DNA from: an uncultured Bacteroidales bacterium
GTDB lineage: Bacteria; Bacteroidota; Bacteroidia; Bacteroidales; Paludibacteraceae
Assembly: GCA_946403215.1 (NCBI GenBank)
Contig: CAMIZG010000002.1
Location: 48,990 to 112,989, forward strand
Reading direction: 5' to 3'
Length of the DNA: 64,000 bases
Below, piece by piece: positions 57,037-64,000 of this stretch; position 1 is the first letter of the stretch, and every line of letters starts with the position of its first letter. The notes under the pieces are model-generated. The model ran no database searches. It worked only from the letters and a program-made list of their open reading frames with translations, and was not told where the DNA came from. The position numbers and the translations under genes are program-made.

Positions 57037-58688
57037 TTTCCGGCCTGCTCGAGTTTGAGCGTGATGGTCGGCTGGTCGCAAACCTCCGTCGGGCCGTAAT
57101 ATTGAATCGGTCCCGGATAGATGTAACTGGTGTTAGCGTCAGCCCATTCGGCGCGGTGTGCAGCAAAGTACTTGAACGGTGCTCCGTCCAGCGTTACCAG
57201 TGCTTTCTGGATCACGGGTTTCATCTTGCCATTGCGCTTCTCCATGTTCATCATCATTGTGATAGGCACACCACCTGCTATCCACTCGGCAGCAGGCTTG
57301 GTCAGGTTGCGCACGAGCGACATATATCCGGTCTTGCCGGCAGCGATCAGGTGCGTAGCTGTTATGCCGATCGAGTAGCAGTAGTCGGCATCGAAGTTCG
57401 AAGGTATTGCGCAGCGTCCTTCGTAGCCGAAGAAGTGGTTGAGTGCAGCAAACTTGCCTTTGTAGGTTCCGGCAGCCTTCAGCTGTGCCAGACGCTTGCC
57501 TACCATCTCAATGAGCAACTTCTCGGTCTCGATCTGGCTTACCATCACGTTGCCGTGAGGATCGCGGTCGAGCGTCAGTTGGCGTGCAATACCCTTCGGC
57601 AGCGAGCGATATAGTTCGCAACTGGCAGGTGAGAGCATTGACTTAACATACTCGCGCTTGGCGTCATCGCCTTCGAGCTGAGCAAATTCCTCGTTCTGGG
57701 CGAGCAGGTCGTTGAGCTCCTGGATAAGAATGCGCATAGCGGGGATGAACTCGATGATGCCTTCGGGGATAAGGATTGTACCGAAGTTCAGACCGTGGTT
57801 GGCGCGGTCAACGATTACCTCTACAATCTGCTCCACGATATCGTTGAGCGTCATGTTCTTTGCCTCCACTTCCTCACTGATCAGGCAGATGTTCGGCTGC
57901 GACTGCAAGGCGCACTCCAGAGCAATATGGCTGGCGCTACGACCCATGAGGCGGATGAAGTGCCAGTATTTCTTTGCCGAGTTGGCGTCACGCTGGATGT
58001 TTCCGATAAGCTCGCTATATACCTTGCAAGCGGTGTCAAAACCAAACGAGGTCTCAATCATCTCGTTCTTCAGGTCGCCGTCGATGGTCTTCGGGCAGCC
58101 GATGACTTGGATGCCGCACTGCTTCTGCAGGTAGTACTCTGCCAGCACGCAAGCGTTGGTGTTCGAGTCGTCACCGCCGATGATCACTACGGCCTTGATG
58201 CCGAGCTTCTTGCACACCTCGATGCCGTTGTCGAACTGCCAGGTCTCTTCCAGCTTGGTACGCCCTGAACCGATTATATCAAAGCCACCGGTGTTACGGT
58301 ACTCGTCAATGATGTCCTTGGTCAGTTCCTGGTATTTGCCCTCTATCAGACCTGAAGGGCCACCGAGGAAACCGTAGAGCTTGTTCTCGGGGTTCAGACG
58401 TTTCAGTCCGTCGAACAGACCGCTGATCACGTTGTGTCCGCCGGGGGCTTGACCGCCGCTCAGGATAACGCCTACGTTGATGGCAGGCTGAGCTTTGGGG
58501 GCTTCAGCGCTCGGCTCCATAGTGATAACGGGCAGACCGTAGGTGTTCGGGAACAGTTTCTTGATCTCTTCCTGATCAGCTACACTCTGCGTAGCTTTAC
58601 CTTCTGCCAGACGTACGTGGCCGGACAGAGCTGCCGGCATCTTCGGCTGATAACTGCCGCGTGCAATTTGTAAAGGAGATTTTTGCAT
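57033..58688 (-). CDS. pfp: Diphosphate--fructose-6-phosphate 1-phosphotransferase
   Basis: [54 protein letters not shown]. Confidence 0.95.
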   Translation of the reverse strand: MQKSPLQIARGSYQPKMPAALSGHVRLAEGKATQSVADQEEIKKLFPNTYGLPVITMEPSAEAPKAQPAINVGVILSGGQAPGGHNVISGLFDGLKRLNPENKLYGFLGGPSGLIEGKYQELTKDIIDEYRNTGGFDIIGSGRTKLEETWQFDNGIEVCKKLGIKAVVIIGGDDSNTNACVLAEYYLQKQCGIQVIGCPKTIDGDLKNEMIETSFGFDTACKVYSELIGNIQRDANSAKKYWHFIRLMGRSASHIALECALQSQPNICLISEEVEAKNMTLNDIVEQIVEVIVDRANHGLNFGTILIPEGIIEFIPAMRILIQELNDLLAQNEEFAQLEGDDAKREYVKSMLSPASCELYRSLPKGIARQLTLDRDPHGNVMVSQIETEKLLIEMVGKRLAQLKAAGTYKGKFAALNHFFGYEGRCAIPSNFDADYCYSIGITATHLIAAGKTGYMSLVRNLTKPAAEWIAGGVPITMMMNMEKRNGKMKPVIQKALVTLDGAPFKYFAAHRAEWADANTSYIYPGPIQYYGPTEVCDQPTITLKLEQAGK

Positions 58689-58816
58689 GGTTGTATGTTT
58701 TTAGTTGATTTTTATCGACGCATCAATGCATTTCCGCATAATTGGCATACAAAGATAAAAAATATTTTGCAAATATGCAAATAGAAATAGATTTTTTTAC
58801 GATTTTTGTCCAAAAA

Positions 58817-58848
58817 TTTGCATATTTCAATAAAATGTCGTATCTTTG
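58817..58848 (+). promoter_or_regulatory. Bacteroidetes-type promoter for tRNA-Leu
   Basis: TTTGcatatt-N14-TATCTTTG. Confidence 0.78.
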
Positions 58849-58861
58849 CACTGTTTTTGAT

Positions 58862-58950
58862 GCCGCGATGGTGGAATCGGTAGACACGAAGGACTTAAAA
58901 TCCTTTGGCCCGAAACGGCTGTGTGGGTTCAAGTCCCACTCGCGGTACCA
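58862..58950 (+). tRNA. tRNA-Leu (UAA), CCA encoded
   Basis: GCCGCGATGGTGGAATCGGTAGACACGAAGGACTTAAAATCCTTTGGCCCGAAACGGCTGTGTGGGTTCAAGTCCCACTCGCGGTACCA; long variable arm. Confidence 0.95.
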
Positions 58951-59012
58951 AGAGTAAAAGAGGGACGCCACATGCATGCAAGTTCACTTGTGAATGTATG
59001 TGGTGTCTGTCT

Positions 59013-59058
59013 TTTCTATTGCAGGCACTGCAATAGGACTTACGAAGAAAGTCCCGCT
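59013..59058 (+). repeat. 46-nt direct repeat copy A (contains TATTGCAGgcaCTGCAATA palindrome)
   Basis: tttctattgcaggcactgcaataggacttacgaagaaagtcccgct. Confidence 0.88.
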
Positions 59059-59164
59059 CTCGTGTTTTTCTTTTTGATTTTCGCGTGACGCGAAGGGACT
59101 CCCGTAGGAAGTCCCCGCGGTACCACCCCGTCCAAAATCACGAAGATGCTCATCTTCTTTTGCA

Positions 59165-59210
59165 TTTCTATTGCAGGCACTGCTATAGGACTTACGAAGA
59201 TAATCCCGCT
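59165..59210 (+). repeat. 46-nt direct repeat copy B (43/46 identical to copy A)
   Basis: tttctattgcaggcactgctataggacttacgaagataatcccgct. Confidence 0.88.
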
Positions 59211-59338
59211 TGAGGTATCGAAATCCAATCGGTACTTCCCCGAGGTTTTGTAAGGGGTTTGCCGAGGGTATCCTGGACAATACCCGAACTTTTCTCGTAG
59301 GCTCGTCCTATACTTATCCCTATTTTTTTTGGAAAATA

Positions 59339-59370
59339 TTTGCATAAGTCATTTCTTTTTTGTAACTTTG
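59339..59370 (+). promoter_or_regulatory. Bacteroidetes-type promoter
   Basis: TTTGcataag-N14-TAACTTTG. Confidence 0.72.
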
Positions 59371-59422
59371 CGGCGTTTTTAATGGTTTCGTGAATATGAT
59401 TAACCCCAAAACTACCAATACA

Positions 59423-59926
59423 ATGAAAAGTGCAATCAATCGCGCCCTTGTGGCAGAGAAAAAACTACTTGTCCTGCTTATCGCCTGCATGATGACTATG
59501 GGTGCCGCCGCGCAGCATTATCCTGATCGCCATCCTCAGCCCCATCCTCATCCGCAAGCTGTAGAACGCCATCACCACGGCGACCCGCGTGTCGGGCGTC
59601 ACGACCGGCGTCACGAACCGCAGCCGATGCCCCCCAAGCCCTGCGCCACACCACGGCAGATGCACATGGTGATGCAGACTATCAAAGGCCAATCGTTTGA
59701 CGACAAGAAACTGGAGATAGCGCAGTTGTGCGTAACGATAGGGCAGTTCTGCACGGATGATCTGGCACTGATGGCTAAAGAGTTCTCGTTCGATGAGAAA
59801 CGCTTGGAATTCCTGCAATACGCCTATTCGTACTGCACCGACCGCGAACGCTATCCTGTGCTGCAAGACTGCTTTACTTTCCGCACCAACTACGACAAAC
59901 TGATGCAAACCATCTACGCCAGGTAG
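59423..59926 (+). CDS. Secreted DUF4476-like protein with His/Pro/Arg-rich N-terminal segment
   Basis: MKSAINRALVAEKKLLVLLIACMMTMGAAAQ signal; HYPDRHPQPHPHPQAVERHHHGDPRVGRHDRRHEPQ; C-terminal helical domain; exact start uncertain (59390/59396/59423). Confidence 0.7.
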   Translation: MKSAINRALVAEKKLLVLLIACMMTMGAAAQHYPDRHPQPHPHPQAVERHHHGDPRVGRHDRRHEPQPMPPKPCATPRQMHMVMQTIKGQSFDDKKLEIAQLCVTIGQFCTDDLALMAKEFSFDEKRLEFLQYAYSYCTDRERYPVLQDCFTFRTNYDKLMQTIYAR

Positions 59927-60044
59927 TTTGCTCGTTTGCCGCAAATCTTTCGTTTCATTCCCTTATCCGGGAGTGGTATCGAATATGGATTTTGGCGAAA
60001 AAATGAAGATTGTTGCATATTTGCGAATAATTCTTCCGAAAAAA

Positions 60045-60076
60045 TTTGCATATTCGAAAATTAATTTGTATCTTTG
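60045..60076 (+). promoter_or_regulatory. Bacteroidetes-type promoter
   Basis: TTTGcatatt-N14-TATCTTTG. Confidence 0.75.
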
Positions 60077-60147
60077 TTTGCTTTTTGGGGTAAATGCCCG
60101 GACAGAAAGTGAAAGACCCAGTTTTATTAACCAAAATATCTAATCGT

Positions 60148-62559
60148 ATGAAAAAACTCTTTACTCTTTTTGCTGCCGTTCTTTTCGCAGGCAGCATGTC
60201 AGCCGTCTATAACCTGACCAAGGTTACAGCGGTTGAAGATGGTGGATTGTATGTGTTCGAGCGCAACAGCCGTGTGCTTATTGGTACTTCAAGTAGTGAT
60301 AAACTACAATCTACTAGTGAGTATTCTACAGCAGGACTCTCCGGTACCGAACTCTATGTTTGGAGGCTTGATGCCATTGAAGGTGATGTGGAAAAAGGCT
60401 ATTGTATTACCAATATGGGTAGGTATAGTCAAGATCCCAACGGGCACATTCAACTAAGCAATGCATCAGGAGGTACAAAATTAACCCTTGCCAATGCAAG
60501 TGCATCTGCATGGGTATTTGAGTTCACCGATGGCATAGCTCTTATTTCCAACAAGGCAAATTCTAATCGTTTCATTGGTGAAACATCTGATGGCTCTGGT
60601 GAATACAAAGCTTATGCCACGCAGAATTTGGATGTAAACGGTCACGACTTCACGGTGTATAAGCTGGAGGAATCAAGCGATCCGTTTGTAAGCGTAAGTC
60701 CGGCAACCATTGACTTCGGTACAGTAAAGAAAGATGCTTCTGTTGCTGCAAAAGAGGTAACCGTAAGCTTCGGTAACCTGACAGGTGCCGTTACGTTCTC
60801 CGGTCTGACAGCTCCGTTTGGTGCAGCAGGTACAATTGCTGCTTCGGGTGACAAGATTACTATCTCCGCTTCTACCGCTACGGCTGGTGAGTACAGCCAG
60901 ACGCTGACCGTTCAGTCGGCTGCTGACAGCAAGTCTGCTACCGTAACCGTAACGATGAAAGTTGTTGAAGGTGCTGACCCGAGTGCGGACTTTGAACTCT
61001 ATACCGATGCTATCGTTGAAGGCGACTACGTTATTTGCTCTGATAATAGTGCATTGAATACTACAGAGGCAAGCAACCGCTTGGGATCAACCGCAGTTAC
61101 TCCGGTAAATGATGTTATTTCCGGCCCTGACGCTGCTATCGTTTGGCATATTGCCAAGTCAGGTGACTATTGGACACTCTACAATGCTGATGCCAATAAA
61201 TATGCTGCTGCCAAAACAGCTAAGAACCAGGCTGCCATGCAGGAAAGCGGCACAGATGACAAGGCTTTGTGGACTGTTACTGTGAGCAACGGCAAGTTTG
61301 AATTCGAGAACAAATCACGTGCAGCAGGTACTGACCCCAATAACAAATGGCTGCGTTACAATAGCCAGGTTTCGGCTTTTGCTTGCTATGCTTCCGGTAC
61401 CGGAAAGGCGCTTACTCTCTATAAGAAAGCTTCGGGCGCTCCGGCATCGGTAGCCAAACCCGCTATCTCCGGCAGCGAGAACTTCCAGGATGAGACAACT
61501 GTTTCTATTACGTGTGCAACTGACGGTGCGGAGATCTTCTACACCCTCGACGGTTCAGAGCCTACCAAGGAGGCTACCAAGTTCGTTGATGCATTCAAAC
61601 TCACTGCATCCACTACCGTCAAGGCTATCGCTATCAAGGGCGAGGACAAGAGTGCTATTTCAACCAAGGAGTTCCATGCATTCAAGTCGCAATATACCTG
61701 CGCTGAAGCAGCTGAACTTGCCATGACTGTTTCCGGCAACAATATTCCTGTTGGCGAGGGTCTGGAGTTCATCATCGAAGGTTATGTTACCGAAATAACG
61801 TATGCATACGGAGGCAGTAACATGAGCTTCTGGATGGCTGACGAAGCCGATGGCGATAACACATTGCAGGCCTACAAGGTTGAACCTGAATCCGCTGAGG
61901 CTGTGCCTGAGGTAGGTGACAAGGTTAAGGTTACCGGCAAGCTGACCAAGTTCAACAGCAACCCGCAGGTTGCCGCCGGCGGCAAGTGCGTCATCCTTGA
62001 GAAAGGCGGAGGCGGTGGTGGCGAAGAAAGCCAGTATGAGGATGACGAGAATGCTGACTTCAATATTGCATTCGCTTCCTATACTGTTGATGACCAGTCT
62101 CTGGCTGAAGACGGTGATGTATATGTAGAGGCTCAGGATGCAAACAACAACTACATTGTTCTGGATATAATGGTTCCCGAGGACGCTGATGGCTTGGTAG
62201 CCGGAACGTATCCTGTTGACGCTACGGAGACTTATCCTGCCCAGACGGTTGTTGCCGGTATCTACGATGAAGGTGTTTATCCTTCCTTTGCTGCGGTTTT
62301 GGCAAGCGACGGTGAGAATCTCGAGAAAGTTTGGTACATCGTTTCCGGTACAGTAGTTATTGACGCTGACCTGAATATCACGGTTACAGCCAAGAACTCG
62401 CTCGGCAAGGATGTGAAGGCTACACTCGCAGGTCCGAAGGGTACAGGCGTTGAGAAGAACAATGTTGCTGCCAAGGCTGTCAAGACCATTGAGAATGGCA
62501 TGATTGTGATTGAACTTGACGGGGTGCGTCACAACATTATCGGACAGGTTATCCGCTAA
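60148..62559 (+). CDS. Large secreted modular protein: Ig-like, chitobiase-C-terminal-like and OB-fold-like domains, C-terminal tag
   Basis: Signal MKKLFTLFAAVLFAGSMSA; VSVSPATIDFGTVKKDASVAAKEVTVSF; EIFYTLDGSEPTKEATKF; VGDKVKVTGKLTKFNSNPQVAAGG; ends KTIENGMIVIELDGVRHNIIGQVIR. Confidence 0.82.
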   Translation: MKKLFTLFAAVLFAGSMSAVYNLTKVTAVEDGGLYVFERNSRVLIGTSSSDKLQSTSEYSTAGLSGTELYVWRLDAIEGDVEKGYCITNMGRYSQDPNGHIQLSNASGGTKLTLANASASAWVFEFTDGIALISNKANSNRFIGETSDGSGEYKAYATQNLDVNGHDFTVYKLEESSDPFVSVSPATIDFGTVKKDASVAAKEVTVSFGNLTGAVTFSGLTAPFGAAGTIAASGDKITISASTATAGEYSQTLTVQSAADSKSATVTVTMKVVEGADPSADFELYTDAIVEGDYVICSDNSALNTTEASNRLGSTAVTPVNDVISGPDAAIVWHIAKSGDYWTLYNADANKYAAAKTAKNQAAMQESGTDDKALWTVTVSNGKFEFENKSRAAGTDPNNKWLRYNSQVSAFACYASGTGKALTLYKKASGAPASVAKPAISGSENFQDETTVSITCATDGAEIFYTLDGSEPTKEATKFVDAFKLTASTTVKAIAIKGEDKSAISTKEFHAFKSQYTCAEAAELAMTVSGNNIPVGEGLEFIIEGYVTEITYAYGGSNMSFWMADEADGDNTLQAYKVEPESAEAVPEVGDKVKVTGKLTKFNSNPQVAAGGKCVILEKGGGGGGEESQYEDDENADFNIAFASYTVDDQSLAEDGDVYVEAQDANNNYIVLDIMVPEDADGLVAGTYPVDATETYPAQTVVAGIYDEGVYPSFAAVLASDGENLEKVWYIVSGTVVIDADLNITVTAKNSLGKDVKATLAGPKGTGVEKNNVAAKAVKTIENGMIVIELDGVRHNIIGQVIR

Positions 62560-62576
62560 CCTAATGACTGAATTAT

Positions 62577-62604
62577 GGGAAATAGGGCTTGTGCCCTGTT
62601 TCCC
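62577..62604 (+). terminator. Strong hairpin after the 60148-62559 gene (no clear U-tract)
   Basis: GGGAAATAGGGC ttgt GCCCTGTTTCCC. Confidence 0.55.
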
Positions 62605-62652
62605 GTATGCAAAAGAATAAACAAACAAAAGTATAACCCAATTTATTAATTT

Positions 62653-62735
62653 ATGAAGGTTCGAGCAAGTCAAGCATAAGCTTGCTTATACAACTTGACG
62701 AAGCCGAAACTCCAAAATTTAAATTTATTTAAATT
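62653..62735 (+). repeat. 83-nt conserved leader copy 1 (mini-ORF MKVRASQA* plus hairpin)
   Basis: atgaaggttcgagcaagtcaagcataagcttgcttatacaacttgacgaagccgaaactccaaaattt...; ~74/83 identical to copy 2. Confidence 0.85.
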
Positions 62736-63332
62736 ATGAAAAAGATTTTTTCTCTTTTCGCTGCCGTGCTGTTTGCTGGTAGCATGATGGCAACTGTAGT
62801 AACTCTTGATCCTGCGCAGCATGATCCTATTGAGCCGGTTTCCTCCAATCAAGGTGCTGACATTGACATCACGATGGAAGGCATTCAGATCGTGTACAAT
62901 GGTTCGTTGAATGCTGCAAACGAGAGCAATCCTGCCGATTTCCGCGTATTTGGCGCTAAGACATTGACGCTTACGGCTGAAAGCGATATCTCCAAGGTTG
63001 TTATTGCGGGCAAGGCAAACAAAGCAGGTTGGGCTCCTTCCGTATCAGCCGGTGAGATCACTGTCGGTGCCAGCTATGATGCTGTTACAACCAAGAAGGA
63101 TCTGGAAGATCCCTTGTTCGTAGTTGAGAACATCAACGCCAAGAGCATTACTATCACTTGCAACAAGCAGCTTCGCGCTTATAAGATTCAAGTTACTCTG
63201 TCGGGTGACGCTCCGACAGCTGTTGACAATGCTACCGTAGGTGTTAAGGCACAGAAGGTGGTTCGTGACGGCCAGATCTACATCGTTAAGGACGGCGTTA
63301 TGTTCAACGCTAACGGTGCTGTGGTAAAGTAA
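62736..63332 (+). CDS. Small secreted protein with C-terminal tag
   Basis: Signal MKKIFSLFAAVLFAGSMMA; ends KVVRDGQIYIVKDGVMFNANGAVVK. Confidence 0.8.
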   Translation: MKKIFSLFAAVLFAGSMMATVVTLDPAQHDPIEPVSSNQGADIDITMEGIQIVYNGSLNAANESNPADFRVFGAKTLTLTAESDISKVVIAGKANKAGWAPSVSAGEITVGASYDAVTTKKDLEDPLFVVENINAKSITITCNKQLRAYKIQVTLSGDAPTAVDNATVGVKAQKVVRDGQIYIVKDGVMFNANGAVVK

Positions 63333-63388
63333 TATATATACCTTATTATATATACTAAAATTATTAATAAAAAAAACTCGTTTTAAAT

Positions 63389-63471
63389 ATGAAGGTTCGT
63401 GCCAGTCAAGCATAGGCTTGCTTATGCAACTTGACGAAGCCGAAGCTCCAAAATTAAAATTCGTTTAAATC
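63389..63471 (+). repeat. 83-nt conserved leader copy 2
   Basis: atgaaggttcgtgccagtcaagcataggcttgcttatgcaacttgacgaagccgaagctccaaaatta... Confidence 0.85.
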
Positions 63472-64000
63472 ATGAAGAAACTATTTTCAATTTTTGCTGC
63501 CGTGCTGTTTGCAGGCAGTATGATGGCTGGTTCGTACACCATTACATTTAAGGAGGGTTCTGGCTCAAGTGACAGTAGTACAAAAGTTAGCACGGTTGCT
63601 GATATTATCTCTGACGGTGCGTCTTATGTGTCTGCTGTTACTGCTGATAACGTGTACAATGCACGTTCGGGACGCGGTGTTAAGTTGGGAACCAGTTCAA
63701 AAACAGGCTCTCTGACATTGACACTTGCTGAAGCAGTGAAAGCTACTTCTCTCGTAGTCAACGTTCGTAAGTACAATGACTCGGAAAAGGCATTTACCAT
63801 TCAAGGTAAAGATTTTACGGCTGATGATGGCGATGATTTTACAGAGGCAACATACACCTATAATACTGCCACGGAAATCACTTCAATTGAGTTGGCTTCT
63901 CCTAAGCGCATTTATTTCACCACTCTTACCGTTAACTTCGAAGAAGAAGGCGGCGAAGAAGAGACCGGTTGCGCATGGGATGAGCTGGAGTGGCTCGGTG
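63472..64000 (+). CDS. Secreted protein, 3' truncated by window edge
   Basis: MKKLFSIFAAVLFAGSMMAGSYTITFKEGSGSSDSSTKVSTVADIIS...; open frame to the right edge, absent from the supplied ORF list. Confidence 0.82.
   Translation, partial: MKKLFSIFAAVLFAGSMMAGSYTITFKEGSGSSDSSTKVSTVADIISDGASYVSAVTADNVYNARSGRGVKLGTSSKTGSLTLTLAEAVKATSLVVNVRKYNDSEKAFTIQGKDFTADDGDDFTEATYTYNTATEITSIELASPKRIYFTTLTVNFEEEGGEEETGCAWDELEWLG

Noticed and set aside
59013-59210. Possible CRISPR array
   Set aside because: Only two copies, palindromic unit without regular spacers and no cas genes nearby.
58984-59345. Minus-strand ORFs with repeated FVSPIAVPAIE
   Set aside because: Generated by the 46-nt direct repeats and palindromes downstream of tRNA-Leu; better explained as non-coding repeats.
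61660-62673. 337-aa minus-strand ORF
   Set aside because: Antisense to the secreted modular protein; would also cover the hairpin and part of the leader repeat.

Overview
The window is a 64 kb chromosomal segment of a Bacteroidales-type bacterium. Support: TTTG-N20-TAnnTTTG promoters, TonB receptor, DUF5686, PFP-type phosphofructokinase and Sud/Nfn fusion genes. It is densely coding and mostly housekeeping: xerD, topB, recF, thrS, mdh, deoC, psd, mutL, acpP-fabF, obg, trmO, a short dcw block (rsmH-ftsL-ftsI-murE), rpsT, clpP-clpX, rmuC, an EF-G2-like factor and PFP. It has two tRNAs, Glu(UUC) and Leu(UAA). I saw no rRNA, CRISPR array, IS element or prophage. Accessory content is a four-gene alpha-amylase/starch-binding cluster (6.4-14.3 kb) and a right-end array of secreted modular proteins (60.1-64 kb). 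Main observations: (1) eight secreted proteins share a C-terminal tag of essentially fixed length (~25 aa, K-x-[IFV]-x-N-G...Y-N-x-x-G-x-x-V-K-COOH); (2) an 83-nt leader is duplicated upstream of two adjacent secreted-protein genes, carries a MKVRASQA* mini-ORF whose only differences are at third codon positions, and runs into a CUUG-capped hairpin; (3) a TPP riboswitch precedes the TonB receptor, with its P1 stem overlapping the start codon; (4) an orphan promoter plus hairpin defines a candidate ~125-nt sRNA after recF; (5) an 18-codon CxxC/HxH ORF overlaps the thrS start; (6) an AmgK-RapZ fusion lies next to a MurU-like gene; (7) heptanucleotide tandem repeats occur inside genes. All calls come from reading sequence and translations; no database search was run.
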